64,000 bases of DNA from Streptomyces himalayensis subsp. himalayensis (GCF_013778455.1 NZ_JACEHE010000007.1:248001-312000), one strand, 5' to 3'; numbered from the stretch's first letter, positions 43,779-54,422 are shown. Notes: generated from the sequence alone by a model not told the origin. Made by a program: numbers and translations.

Positions 43779-43795
43779 CATAGGCACTGCCTATG
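43779..43795. promoter_or_regulatory. LysR-type operator (T-N11-A dyad)
   Basis: CATAGGCACTGCCTATG is a perfect 7-bp inverted repeat with a 3-base spacer, containing T-N11-A (T at 43781, A at 43793). It lies in the LysR/sdhC divergent intergenic region, 20 bp from the LysR start and 60 bp from the sdhC start. Confidence 0.7.
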
Positions 43796-43854
43796 GAAAT
43801 GAGCCGCACCATGTCTTGGACCGATCGGGCCCTTCGGCCCTAGCGTGCTGACTC

Positions 43855-44559
43855 ATGGCTCTGGCAACGCGGACGGACCGACGGCCGTCCATGACGCGCA
43901 CCATCTGGGACTCGTCCGTCGGCAAGAAGACAGTGATGGCCGTGAGCGGCCTGATCATGCTGCTCTACCTGGTCGTCCACATGCTGGGCAACCTCAAGAT
44001 CTTCTTTGGGTCGGGCGAGTTCAACCACTACGCGCACTGGCTCCGCACCATCGGCGAGCCGTTCCTGCACTACGAGTGGGCGCTGTGGATCATCCGCGTC
44101 GTGCTGCTCGCCGCCGTCGTCGCCCACGCCACGTCCGCGTACCAGCTGAGCCGCCGCGACATCAAGGCGCGCCCGAGCAAGTACGTCCACAAGCGGCCGC
44201 GCGCGAGCTATGCGACGCGCACCATGCGCTGGGGCGGCATCATCCTCGGCCTGTTCATCGTCTGGCACATCCTCGACCTGACGACGGGCACCGTGCATCC
44301 GGGCTTCGAGTCCGGACGCCCGTACCAGAACGTCGTGGACACCTTCTCCACCTGGTACGGCAACGTCATCTACATCGTCGCGATGCTCGCGCTCGGCCTG
44401 CACACCCGGCACGGCTTCTGGAGCGCCGCGCAGACGCTCGGCGTCGGCAGCCGGACCCGCGACCGCATCCTCAAGACCATCGCCAACGTCCTCGCGCTGG
44501 TGCTGACGGTGGGCTTCATCTCCGTACCCGTCGGCGTCATGACCGGATTGGTGAGCTGA
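43855..44559 (+). CDS. sdhC: Succinate dehydrogenase cytochrome b subunit
   Basis: A 234-residue di-haem type cytochrome b558 membrane anchor of the SdhC/FrdC family with five membrane helices. Candidate haem-ligand histidines sit in [43 protein letters not shown] and [14 protein letters not shown]. With only three structural genes and a single long anchor, this is a type-B complex like that of Bacillus or the fumarate reductases. ATG at 43855 leads a short basic N-terminus before the first helix. It is followed after one base by the flavoprotein gene. Confidence 0.92.
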   Translation: MALATRTDRRPSMTRTIWDSSVGKKTVMAVSGLIMLLYLVVHMLGNLKIFFGSGEFNHYAHWLRTIGEPFLHYEWALWIIRVVLLAAVVAHATSAYQLSRRDIKARPSKYVHKRPRASYATRTMRWGGIILGLFIVWHILDLTTGTVHPGFESGRPYQNVVDTFSTWYGNVIYIVAMLALGLHTRHGFWSAAQTLGVGSRTRDRILKTIANVLALVLTVGFISVPVGVMTGLVS

Positions 44560-44560
44560 C

Positions 44561-46506
<1,946 letters not shown>

Positions 46507-46510
<4 letters not shown>

Positions 46511-47256
46511 AGCTCACCCTGCGCGTCTGGCGGCAGAAGAACGCCGACGCCGACGGCGCCATGTCCACGTACGAGGTGGACGGAATCTCCTCCGACATGT
46601 CCTTCCTGGAGATGCTCGACACCCTCAACGAGGAGCTCATCCTCAAGGGCGAGGACCCCGTCGCCTTCGACCACGACTGCCGTGAGGGCATCTGCGGCGC
46701 ATGCTCGCTCGTCATCAACGGCGACGCGCACGGCCCGGAGCGCACCACGACTTGCCAGCTCCACATGCGGTCCTTCAAGGACGGCGACACGATCGACATC
46801 GAGCCGTGGCGCGCCTCGGCCTTCCCGGTCGTCAAGGACCTGGTGGTGGACCGGTCGGCGTTCGACCGGATCATCCAGGCCGGCGGCTACATCACCGCGC
46901 CGACCGGTACCGCGCCCGAGGCACACGCCACGCCCGTGCCCAAGCCGGACGCCGACTTCGCGTTCGAGCACGCCGAGTGCATCGGCTGCGGCGCGTGCGT
47001 CGCGGCCTGCCCCAACGGCGCGGCAATGCTCTTCACCTCGGCCAAGATCAACCACCTCAACGTCCTGCCGCAGGGCGCGCCCGAGCGCGAGTCCCGCGTC
47101 CTGGACATGGTGGCCCAGATGGACGACGAGGGCTTCGGCGGCTGCACCCTCACCGGGGAGTGCGCCACCGCCTGCCCGAAGGGCATCCCACTGATGTCCA
47201 TCACGAACATGAACAAGGAGTGGCTGCGCGCGACCCGCAAGGCGGGCAAGCGCTGA
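46507..47256 (+). CDS. sdhB: Succinate dehydrogenase/fumarate reductase iron-sulfur subunit
   Basis: A 249-residue iron-sulfur protein with all three cluster sites. The [2Fe-2S] site is in [17 protein letters not shown] with the distal Cys in TTTCQLHM, the [4Fe-4S] site in [15 protein letters not shown], and the [3Fe-4S]-type site in [20 protein letters not shown] overlaps the sdhA stop. It completes the sdhCAB operon, and a dispersed repeat (copy B) follows. Confidence 0.95.
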
Positions 47257-47843
47257 GCGCTTCGCTGGAAGCACGGTGACGAACCTGCGGGCCGGTGGGG
47301 GGGCTGGTCGCTCCCCCAAGTTCTCGGCTTCTCCCCCAGTGCCTTAAGGGCCTGGGAGGTACCCCCAGAACAGGGGGGACCCCCATCGCGGCGGAGCCGC
47401 ACAATGTCACAGCCCCGCGCCCCTTACGGGGCGCGGTACCGCCGGACTTCGCCAAGGCCGCTCAACCATAAGACGTTCGCCCACCAAGGGGTGGACGGGT
47501 GGGACCGGGGCACGGTGCTCAGCCCCGGTCCCACCACGCTTTCGCGGGCTGCCATGGTCCCACCGGGCTTTGGCGGGCCGGCCCAGTACCGCCAAGCCTT
47601 GGCGGGCCGCCCCAGCCACGCTTCGGCGGGTGCCCCGGTCCCGTCAGGTCGGGCGGGCCGCCCGCCAGTCATTCAACAACCGCACACTCTCTCTCCTGCC
47701 GCAGGTCATGTCTGCGCCAGCAGACGCGGGCACAACAGGTACGCGCACACCGGCGCGGGCCGACGGCGTCAGCCGCACGGCACACACCGGTGAGCCGCCG
47801 CACCGTCTGCCCTGCTGCACAGGTCACTGACCAGGAGAGAGCC
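47257..47843. other. Repeat-filled intergenic region
   Basis: No gene is visible in 587 bp. It contains copy B of the dispersed repeat (47311-47388), a near-palindrome TGGGACCGGGG/CCCCGGTCCCA at about 47510-47534, and then four imperfect units of roughly 30 bp with cores like CCACGCTTTCGCGGGCTG and CCAAGCCTTGGCGGGCCG up to about 47650. The last part holds the olsB promoter and the ribosome-binding site CAGGAGAGAG. Confidence 0.6.
47311..47388. repeat. Dispersed intergenic repeat, copy B
   Basis: Near-identical to copy A (42762-42837): CTCCCCCAAGTTCTCGGCTT, CAGTGCCTTAAGGGCCTGGG, then GGGGACCCCCATCG. It lies 55 bp after sdhB. A partial copy C is at 34678-34712, and a degenerate piece lies inside olsA at about 48745-48784. 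Confidence 0.8.
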
Positions 47844-48629
47844 ATGACCGGCGTTTCCACCCTCGACACCCCCGCTCCCCCCGCGGCCGAGACTCGCTAC
47901 ACCGTCACGCTCGCCCGCGACGAGACGGAGGTACGGGCCGCGCAGCGGCTGCGGCACGACGTCTTCGCCACGGAGATGGGCGCCCTGCTCGCGACTCCCG
48001 AGCCGGGCCTCGACATCGACTCCTTCGACGCGTACTGCGACCACCTCCTGGTGCGCGACAACGTCACGGGGCAGTTCGTCGGCACGTACCGCCTGCTGCC
48101 GCCCGACCGAGCCGCGATCGCCGGACGGCTCTACTCCGAGAGCGAGTTCGACCTCGGACCGCTCGCCGGGATCCGCTCAGGGCTCGTCGAGGTCGGCCGC
48201 TCCTGCGTCCACCCCGACCACCGTGACGGCACCGTCATCGGCCTCATCTGGGCCGGCATAGCCCGCTACATGGTCAAGGGCGGGCACGAGTGGCTGGCCG
48301 GCTGCTGCTCCGTACCGCTCGCCGACGGCGGCGCGCTGGCCGCGGCCACCTGGGACCGCGTCCAGGCCAAGCACCTCGCGCCCGAGGAGTACCGGGTGCG
48401 GCCGCTGCTGCCCTGGATCCCCAAGACCGAGGGCCAGGGCGCGGCGCGGCCCGCGAACGCCGACCTGCCGCCGCTCCTGCGCGGCTACCTCCGGCTCGGC
48501 GCCTGGGTGTGCGGCGAGCCCGCCCACGACCCGGACTTCGGCGTGGCCGACCTCTACGTGCTGCTGTCGATGAGCCGCGTCAACCCGCGCTACCTGCGGC
48601 ACTTCCTCTCCCTCGCGCCGGCCTGGTGA
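47844..48629 (+). CDS. olsB: Ornithine-acyl-ACP N-acyltransferase (OlsB-like)
   Basis: A 261-residue GNAT-fold acyltransferase of the OlsB family, which attaches a 3-hydroxy fatty acyl chain to ornithine to give lyso-ornithine lipid. Family signatures are AAQRLRHDVFATEMGA, DSFDAYCDHLLVRD, VGTYRLLPP and EVGRSCVHPDHRDG. ATG at 47844 has CAGGAGAGAG just upstream; the open frame further up reads through repeats. Its stop overlaps the olsA start by GTGA, giving the canonical olsB-olsA pair known for ornithine-lipid synthesis in S. coelicolor. Confidence 0.88.
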   Translation: MTGVSTLDTPAPPAAETRYTVTLARDETEVRAAQRLRHDVFATEMGALLATPEPGLDIDSFDAYCDHLLVRDNVTGQFVGTYRLLPPDRAAIAGRLYSESEFDLGPLAGIRSGLVEVGRSCVHPDHRDGTVIGLIWAGIARYMVKGGHEWLAGCCSVPLADGGALAAATWDRVQAKHLAPEEYRVRPLLPWIPKTEGQGAARPANADLPPLLRGYLRLGAWVCGEPAHDPDFGVADLYVLLSMSRVNPRYLRHFLSLAPAW

Positions 48630-49717
48630 ACGCCCCGAGCACCGGCCCGACGAGCGTCCGGAGCACGGGCATGATGAGCGCCTGGCTGCCCACCGCGCCC
48701 TGCACCCCGGCGGCGTGCGTGGACTCCGCGAGATCCGCGGCGGCCTCCCCCATGGCCTTGTGGGCATGGGTGGTACCCCCATCGCGCGCCGTCCTCCGCC
48801 TCGTCGCGGTCGCGGTCGTCACGGTCACCGGGTTCGCCCTGACCCCGCTGGCCGCACGGCTGTCGCCCGCGCGGCGCGACCGGCTCGTGCGGTGGTGGTG
48901 CCGGATGGTCGTCCGTGCCGCGGGGGTGCGCGTGCGCACCACGGGAGGCGAGGCGCCCAAGGGTGGCGTACTGCTGGTGGCGAACCACATCTCCTGGCTC
49001 GACATCCCCCTGCTCGCCGCCGTCCGGCCCGCCCGGATGCTGGCCAAGTCCGAGATCCGGGACTGGCCCGTGGCGGGGGCGATGGTCGCCCGCGGCGGCA
49101 CCCTCTTCATCGAACGCGACCGGCTGCGCGCGCTGCCGGAGACGGTCGCCCGTATCGCCGCCGTCCTGCGCGAAGGCGCCGCGGTCGTCGCCTTCCCCGA
49201 GGGCAGTACCTGGTGCGGCCGCGCCCGGGGCAGCTTCCGGCGCGCCGTCTTCCAGGCCGCCCTGGACGCGGGCGTGCCCGTCCAACCGGTCCGCATCCGC
49301 TACCGCCAGCACGACGAGACCACGAGCACGGCGCCCGCCTTCGTCGGGGACGACACGCTCGGCGCCTCCCTGTGGCGCGTCGCCTCGGCACGCGGCCTCG
49401 TCGCCGAGGTGGACGTACTCCGGCCCCTCGAGCCGGGCACCCACCCGGACCGCCGAGGCCTCGCCCTCGCGGCGGAGTCGGCGACGGGAGAAGGCGTTCG
49501 CCGCGAGTCCGTCTCGTGCGCTGCGGGCACCGGCTCGCATGTCGCCGAGGACCCGAATCAGCCTGTCCGGCGCTTGACGACAGGGCCTGGGCGATGGGGG
49601 TCTGGGGGCGAAGCCCCAAGCAGGGTCCAGGGGCAGCGCCCCTGGTTACGGGAAGGGGTGGGGTGGGGGACCATACCGCCTCGCCTACGCAGGCATCGCG
49701 CGGGCGGGGCACGGTGA
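48626..49717 (+). CDS. olsA: 1-acyl-glycerol-phosphate-type acyltransferase (OlsA-like), extended ends
   Basis: A 363-residue membrane-associated O-acyltransferase that would acylate lyso-ornithine lipid. The core (about 60-290) has a membrane helix VLRLVAVAVVTVTGFALTPL, NHISWLD (HX4D catalytic motif), GTLFIERD and AFPEGSTWCGR. Two parts look foreign. Residues about 40-55 (PMALWAWVVPPS) are encoded by a degenerate piece of the dispersed repeat, and the last 50 or so codons are encoded by a common Streptomyces intergenic repeat (about 49560-49675), giving PNQPVRRLTTGPGRWGSGGE and an Arg/Trp-rich tail. The ancestral stop was probably near 49550. Confidence 0.85.
   Translation: MNAPSTGPTSVRSTGMMSAWLPTAPCTPAACVDSARSAAASPMALWAWVVPPSRAVLRLVAVAVVTVTGFALTPLAARLSPARRDRLVRWWCRMVVRAAGVRVRTTGGEAPKGGVLLVANHISWLDIPLLAAVRPARMLAKSEIRDWPVAGAMVARGGTLFIERDRLRALPETVARIAAVLREGAAVVAFPEGSTWCGRARGSFRRAVFQAALDAGVPVQPVRIRYRQHDETTSTAPAFVGDDTLGASLWRVASARGLVAEVDVLRPLEPGTHPDRRGLALAAESATGEGVRRESVSCAAGTGSHVAEDPNQPVRRLTTGPGRWGSGGEAPSRVQGQRPWLREGVGWGTIPPRLRRHRAGGAR
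49557..49675 (+). repeat. Streptomyces-type intergenic repeat inside olsA 3' end
   Basis: Contains the familiar GGGGGTCTGGGGGCGAAGCC and CAGGGTCCAGGGGCAGCGCC blocks, normally found between Streptomyces genes, followed by GGGAAGGGGTGGGGTGGGGG. Here it is translated as the C-terminal end of the OlsA-like protein. Confidence 0.7.
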
Positions 49718-49760
49718 CGCCGCGGGTCAACCCCAGACGCCCGGGGCATCCATGCGGGCA

Positions 49761-50769
49761 TCACCTGTGCGGGGTCAGCCCCGCGACCCCGGCCAGCCTC
49801 CGGAAGGAGTCCAGCAGCCCCTCCCGGTCGTACGTGCTCGTCGTGACCAGCACCTCCTGCGCCCCGCTCTCCTTGATCAGCGCCTCCAGCTCCTCGGCGA
49901 CCTGCTCCTCGGTGCCGTGGATGTGACCGGTCAGTCCGGCCTCGTAGTACGTCCGCTCCTTCGCCGTCATCGTCAGCTTCTCGATGCGCTCGGCCGGGGC
50001 GAGCGGTGGGAACGTGCCGTGCGTGCGCGAGTACGCCATGGCCCAGGCCTCGGGCATCAGCAGCCGGCGGGCCGCCTCCGGTGTGCCGGCGACGGCGATC
50101 GTGCCCGCGACGACCACGTACGGCTCCTGTGCCCACGGCGAGGGCCTGAACGCGTCCCGGTAGCGGTCGATCGCGGCGAGCAGCCGCTCGCGTCCCTTGA
50201 TGTCGCCGATGACGAGCGGCAGTCCGGCCGGCGGCGATCGTTGCGCCCTCGCCGGTCGCCAGCACATACGCCGGTACCGTGAGGCCCTCCGCGGGGCGGG
50301 CGTGCACCCCGGTCGGCGAGGTGCCGCGGAACCAGGCAAGCAGCTCGGCGAGGTGCGCCGCGAAGTCGCCGGCATCGTCCTTGTCCCGTCCCAGTGCCCT
50401 GCGCACACCGTCCGTGAAGCCGACCGAGCGTCCGAGTCCCATGTCGATCCGCCCGGGGAACAGGGACTCCAGCACCCCGAACTGCTCGGCGACCACGAGC
50501 GGTTGGTGGTTCGGCAACATGACGCCGCCGGTGCCGACCCGGATGCGACGGGTGGCCGCGGCGACGGCGGCCGCCAGAACCGTGGGCGCGGAGCCCGCGA
50601 CGCCGGGAACCCCGTGGTGTTCCGCGACCCAGAAGCGGTGATAGCCGAGCTCCTCCGCCTGCTGGGCGAAACCGACCGTGTCACGCAGCGCCGCGTGGCC
50701 GCCGTGCCCCTCGCGGATGCGTGAACGGTCCAGGACGGAGAACCGGGTCGATCCGATCACTGAGCTCAC
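49761..50769 (-). pseudogene. LLM-class flavin monooxygenase, frameshifted
   Basis: Luciferase-like, FMN-dependent monooxygenase of the MsnO8 type, read in two frames. The N-terminal part starting near GTG 50769 reads GSTRFSVLDRSRIREGH, then AEELGYHRFWVAEHHGVPG and YVLATGEGATIAA. The rest, from near 50230, reads AGLPLVIGDIKGRERLLAAI through IKESGAQEVLVTTSTYDREG to the stop at 49761. The join region GCCGCCGGCCGGACTGCCG is two bases short of what would encode AARAGLP, so a 2-nt deletion (or a sequencing error) breaks the gene. Everything else is well preserved, so the loss would be recent. Confidence 0.75.
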
Positions 50770-50856
50770 GCATCTGTTCAACGCCGAGGTCGCGCCAGGA
50801 TTCCCGCAGCCGGGGCCCTGCCGGTGTTCGCGTGACGCAGTCCCTACGCTGGCCCC

Positions 50857-51405
50857 GTGACGGACAACAGCAGGGGCAGCAGCAGGGGCAACAGCAGGGA
50901 CAGCAGCAGGGGCAACAGCAGGGACAGCAAAAGGCCACTCGCCGTGTTCGACCTGGACAACACCCTCGCGGACACCGCGCACCGGCAGCGGTTCCTGGAG
51001 CGCAGGCCGCGGGACTGGGACGCCTTCTTCGCGGCGGCCCCGCAGGACCCGCCGCTGGCCGAGGGCGTGGAGCTGGCGCTGAAGAGCGCCGAGGAGTGCG
51101 AGATCGTCTATCTGACCGGCCGCCCGGAACGGTGCCGCCGGGACACGGCGGACTGGCTCGCCGCGCAGGGACTGCCCGAGGGCCGGATCTGGATGCGCCG
51201 CAACGACGACCGCCGCCCCGCCCGCTTCACCAAGCTGGCGATCCTCCGGAGGATCTCCCGTGACCGGGAGGTCCGCGTGCTCGTGGACGACGACGAACTG
51301 GTCTGCGAGGAGGCCCGGCGAGCCGGCTTCACCGTCGTACAGGCACGCTGGGCCACCCCGTCCGAGGACCTGAAGGACGCGCAGGAACGCGAGGGACGTA
51401 CCTGA
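50857..51405 (+). CDS. HAD-family phosphatase with Ser/Arg repeat N-terminus
   Basis: A 182-residue HAD hydrolase resembling the phosphatase domain of polynucleotide kinase-phosphatase. Motif I is AVFDLDNTLAD, motif II is in YLTGRPER, a conserved Lys in FTKLAIL, and motif IV is VLVDDDE. GTG at 50857 is followed by five 12-bp DNA units giving NSRG/SSRG/NSRD repeats (residues about 4-23), an extension without enzymatic features that looks like a recent repeat expansion. The start could in fact lie after the repeat, but no better codon exists before KRPLAVFD. Confidence 0.8.
   Translation: MTDNSRGSSRGNSRDSSRGNSRDSKRPLAVFDLDNTLADTAHRQRFLERRPRDWDAFFAAAPQDPPLAEGVELALKSAEECEIVYLTGRPERCRRDTADWLAAQGLPEGRIWMRRNDDRRPARFTKLAILRRISRDREVRVLVDDDELVCEEARRAGFTVVQARWATPSEDLKDAQEREGRT
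50866..50925 (+). repeat. 12-bp tandem repeat, five units, in frame
   Basis: Units alternate AACAGCAGGGRC and AGCAGCAGGGGC, a strictly purine-rich CAGCAGGGG pattern encoding (N/S)SR(G/D) at the N-terminus of the HAD phosphatase. Confidence 0.85.
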
Positions 51406-51430
51406 CCCGTGGGGTCGTGTTGCGCAGTCG

Positions 51431-51646
51431 TCACTCGCCGTCCTCCAGGCGGAACCCCACCTTGAGGCCCACCTGGTAGTGCTGGATCTCGCCGTTCTCG
51501 ATCTGGCCGCGGACCTGGGTCACCTCGAACCAGTCGAGGTGGCGCAGCGTCTCGTTGGCCCGGGCGATGCCGTTGCGGATGGCCTGGTTGACACCCTCCG
51601 GGGAGGTGCCGACGATCTCGGTGACCCGATAGGTGTGGTTCGTCAT
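51431..51646 (-). CDS. Dodecin
   Basis: A 71-residue flavin-storage protein of the dodecin family, which forms dodecameric hollow spheres binding riboflavin or FMN. The full fold is present: VTEIVGTSPEGVNQAIRNGI, HLDWFEVTQVRGQIENGEIQ (with the flavin-stacking Trp) and YQVGLKVGFRLEDGE. ATG at 51646 is preceded by GAGGAGCAAG. It converges on the HAD phosphatase gene. Confidence 0.92.
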   Translation of the reverse strand: MTNHTYRVTEIVGTSPEGVNQAIRNGIARANETLRHLDWFEVTQVRGQIENGEIQHYQVGLKVGFRLEDGE

Positions 51647-51957
51647 GGGCTTGCTCCTCTCGGCCGGCTCCCGGGCCGGTTCACTCCACCGTGCCCCACC
51701 GGGCTCCGGCGCGCGAGGCGGGCACGCGAGCCAGGTCGCGTAACGGCCAACGAGGGCCGGCGCTCCGCCGCGGAAGTCGCCCAAGGGGCGGTGCACACAG
51801 CTGGGCCCACTCGTTTGGATCAGTCGGACCGCCCGGCGTACCAGAACTCGGACCGCCCGGCGTGCCAGAACAATGCCCCGGGTCCCCGCGAGGGGCCCGG
51901 GGCGTGTGCTGCTGCTGGCGCGAGACGGCACCGGCGGTCCCGGCCAGGCACTCCTCG
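51647..51957. other. Intergenic region with tandem duplication and hairpin
   Basis: No gene is visible. A 24-bp unit TCGGACCGCCCGGCGTACCA plus GAAC is present twice (51824-51847, 51848-51871), followed directly by a GC-rich hairpin GCCCCGGGTCCCC/GGGGCCCGGGGC at 51875-51904 that could terminate the AhpD-like transcript coming from the left or serve the dodecin promoter region. Confidence 0.55.
51875..51904. terminator. GC-rich 13-bp hairpin
   Basis: GCCCCGGGTCCCC pairs with GGGGCCCGGGGC around a GCGA loop with one mismatch. It lies 54 bp beyond the stop of the AhpD-like gene, in the direction of its transcription. Confidence 0.6.
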
Positions 51958-52431
51958 TTATCCGAACTGGCCGGGCTGGTAGTCGCCGGCGGGCTGCTGG
52001 ACGATGACGTTCACGCGGTTGTAGGCGTTGATGAGGGCGATGAGGAACACCAGGGCGGCGAGCTGGCCCTCGTCGTAGTGCTTGGCGGCATTCGCCCATG
52101 CCCCGTCGGTGACACCGCCGGCCGCGTCGGCGATGCGGGTCCCCTGCTCCGCCAGCTCCAGGGCGGCGCGCTCGGCGTCCGTGAACACCGTGGCCTCCCG
52201 CCAGGCCGCCACCAGGTGGAGGCGCTGCGCGGTCTCCCCGGCGTGCGTGGCGTCCTTGGTGTGCATGTCGGTGCAGAAACCGCAGCCGTTGATCTGGCTG
52301 GCGCGGATCTTCACCAGTTCCTGCGTCGCGGCCGGCAGCGCCGAGTCCGACACGACCTTGCCCGCCGAGTTGATGTGCTTCAGGACCTTGGCTGTGTCCG
52401 GGTTGCCGAAGAGGTTCAAGCGAGCATCCAT
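51958..52431 (-). CDS. AhpD/carboxymuconolactone decarboxylase-like protein
   Basis: A 157-residue protein of the AhpD-like peroxidase/CMD superfamily. The signature ELVKIRASQINGCGFCTDMH contains the CxxC and downstream His of the redox site. The C-terminal helix reads LAALVFLIALINAYNRVNV. Such proteins reduce organic hydroperoxides or act as small redox enzymes, often under an ECF sigma factor; none is adjacent here. ATG at 52431 begins MDARLNLF, typical of the family. Confidence 0.9.
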   Translation of the reverse strand: MDARLNLFGNPDTAKVLKHINSAGKVVSDSALPAATQELVKIRASQINGCGFCTDMHTKDATHAGETAQRLHLVAAWREATVFTDAERAALELAEQGTRIADAAGGVTDGAWANAAKHYDEGQLAALVFLIALINAYNRVNVIVQQPAGDYQPGQFG

Positions 52432-52629
52432 GATGAGCTCCTCTGCCGTGGCTGGTGGTTACACACGTCCGACGGAACAACTCGGCGAGATGTGACACGG
52501 AGGAATGTGACGTGCGTCTCCCCTGTAGCGGGACCGGTTCGGCGGCCTTGGCCGCGGCACATCCATCGCCGGCCGGGACTCTCACCGCACCAGACTCCGG
52601 GACTCTCACCGCGCCAGACTTCGGGACGC

Positions 52630-53592
52630 TTACCGCGCCATACTCAGCGACAACGCGAACCGTCCCGCCGTATCCGTCCACCAGTGGGTCAGCTCCAGCC
52701 GTGCGGCGGCCAGTTCCGCACGGACGCCGTCCTTGCGGAACTTCGCCGAGATCTCCGTGCGCAGCTCCTCGTCCTGCTCGAAGTCGACCGCCAGATCCAG
52801 CGCGGGGACCTTCACGGAGAGCGGTTGCAGAGCGCGCAGGCGCATCTCGATCCACTCCTTGTCGCGGTCCCACAGGGCGACGTGAGCGAAGGCGGCCGGG
52901 TCGAAGTCGGCGCCCAGTTCCCGGTTGACGACGGCCAGGACGTTCTTGTTGAACGCCGCCGTCACCCCGGCCGCGTCGTCGTACGCAGCCACGAGAACGG
53001 ACTCGTCCTTGACCAGGTCCGTGCCCAGCAGCAGTGCGTCGCCGGGCGCCAGCAGCGAGCGTACGGAGGCGAGGAACTCGGCGCGTTCGGCGGGCAGCAG
53101 ATTGCCGATGGTGCCGCCGAGGAACGCGACGAGCCGCGGTCCGGGCGTGTCCGGCAGCGTGAGGCCGCGCGTGAAGTCGGCGATCATGGCATGGACGTTC
53201 AGCTCCGGCCGCTCGGCGAGGAGCGCCTGCCCGGCCTGCTTGAGAGCGCTCTCGCTGACGTCCACCGGTACGTACGTGTGCAGGTCCGGGAGCTCGTCGA
53301 GCAGATGGCGCGTCTTGTCGGACGAGCCGGAGCCGAGCTCGACGAGTGTGCGGGCCGCGGTGGCCTCGGCGATCTCCGCGGACCGGGTGAGCAGGATCTC
53401 GCGCTCGGCGCGCGTCGGGTAGTACTCCGGGAGCTCGGTGATCTCCTCGAACAGTTCGCTGCCGCGCGCGTCGTAGAACCACTTGGGCGGCAGCGTCTTC
53501 GGGGTGCGGGTGAGGCCGTACAGGACGTCGGCGCGCAGGGCCGCGTCCGTGGCGTCCTCGGGCAGGGTGCGGGTGAGTTGGAACGGGCTCAC
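52630..53592 (-). CDS. egtD: L-histidine N-alpha-trimethyltransferase (EgtD)
   Basis: A 320-residue SAM-dependent enzyme that converts histidine to hercynine, the first committed intermediate of ergothioneine. Family blocks are PKTLPPKWFYDARGSELFEE, ITELPEYYPTRAE, the SAM loop VELGSGSSDKTRHLLDEL, YVPVDVSESAL and FLGGTIGNLLPAE, and the end has WDRDKEWIEMRLRA. Length matches characterised EgtD. The ATG overlaps the egtC stop (ATGA), placing it last in egtABCD. Confidence 0.96.
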   Translation of the reverse strand: MSPFQLTRTLPEDATDAALRADVLYGLTRTPKTLPPKWFYDARGSELFEEITELPEYYPTRAEREILLTRSAEIAEATAARTLVELGSGSSDKTRHLLDELPDLHTYVPVDVSESALKQAGQALLAERPELNVHAMIADFTRGLTLPDTPGPRLVAFLGGTIGNLLPAERAEFLASVRSLLAPGDALLLGTDLVKDESVLVAAYDDAAGVTAAFNKNVLAVVNRELGADFDPAAFAHVALWDRDKEWIEMRLRALQPLSVKVPALDLAVDFEQDEELRTEISAKFRKDGVRAELAAARLELTHWWTDTAGRFALSLSMAR

Positions 53593-54422
53593 GCGGTCGG
53601 CTCCTCGGTCTTCGGGGGTTCGTGAAGATCGGTCCCTGGGGGTACTTGGTGATGCTCTTGCGGGTACTCCGGCTCCTGCGGCTCCTTCAGCGGCGTCAGC
53701 AGGACGTCGGTGCGGCTCGCGACGAGCAGCGTCCGGTCGGGCACCTCGCGCCAGTACGGGTCGTCGTCGTACGGCTCGGAGGCCACGAGGGTGCGCCCGC
53801 CCGCGGCGAGATACCAGAGCGTGTCGCCCCAGGCGGTCGCGGCGATCGCCTCGCCGTTGGTCAGCAGGAGGTTGAGGCGCGAGCCGGGCGCGGCGGCCGC
53901 CACCTCGAGGACCGTCTCGGCCAGCGCCTGGCCCGCCTCGTCACCGTTCCGCAGCCGGTGCAGGACCAGTGCCCACACCAGCGCGGAGTCGTTGCGGGCC
54001 TCCAGCGCGAGCAGTTCGGCGGGCGGCAGTTCCCCGGCGAGTACGGCGAGGGAGCGCGGCCAGCCGGTCACCGCGCCGTTGTGGCTGAACAGCCACGGGC
54101 CCGCGGCGAACGGCGCTGCCGCGGCCTCCGCGTCGGCGCTCGCCACGGTCGCGTCCCGTACCGCCGCGAGCAGCGCCCCCGTGCGTACGACCCGCGCGAG
54201 GTCCGCGAACGACAGGTCGGCCCAGACCGGCCCGGCCCGGCGGTACCGGGCGGGCACCGGATCGTCCTCCGCGTACCAGCCGATCCCGAACCCGTCGGCG
54301 TTCACGGTGCCGTACCGCTGCCGGCGTGGCGCCCACGACTGGCGGTACAGCCCGTGCGGCGGCGCCACAACGAGGTCGCCGAACGGCACGGGCGGCCCCA
54401 GGTAGGCCAGATGCCGGCACAT
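53589..54422 (-). CDS. egtC: Gamma-glutamyl-hercynylcysteine sulfoxide hydrolase (EgtC)
   Basis: A 277-residue class-II glutamine-amidotransferase-fold hydrolase that removes glutamate from the sulfoxide made by EgtB. The catalytic Cys follows the initiator (MCRHLAYLG), with NADGFGIGWYAEDD, WLFSHNGAVTGW and ARNDSALVWALVL characteristic of the family. The C-terminus has a Pro/Glu-rich tail (EPQEPEYPQEHHQVPPG). The start overlaps the egtB stop (TGATG). Confidence 0.95.
   Translation of the reverse strand: MCRHLAYLGPPVPFGDLVVAPPHGLYRQSWAPRRQRYGTVNADGFGIGWYAEDDPVPARYRRAGPVWADLSFADLARVVRTGALLAAVRDATVASADAEAAAAPFAAGPWLFSHNGAVTGWPRSLAVLAGELPPAELLALEARNDSALVWALVLHRLRNGDEAGQALAETVLEVAAAAPGSRLNLLLTNGEAIAATAWGDTLWYLAAGGRTLVASEPYDDDPYWREVPDRTLLVASRTDVLLTPLKEPQEPEYPQEHHQVPPGTDLHEPPKTEEPTA

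Noticed and set aside
47499..47843. N-terminal extension of OlsB
   Set aside because: The upstream open frame passes through repeats; a clear ribosome-binding site and family start are at 47844.
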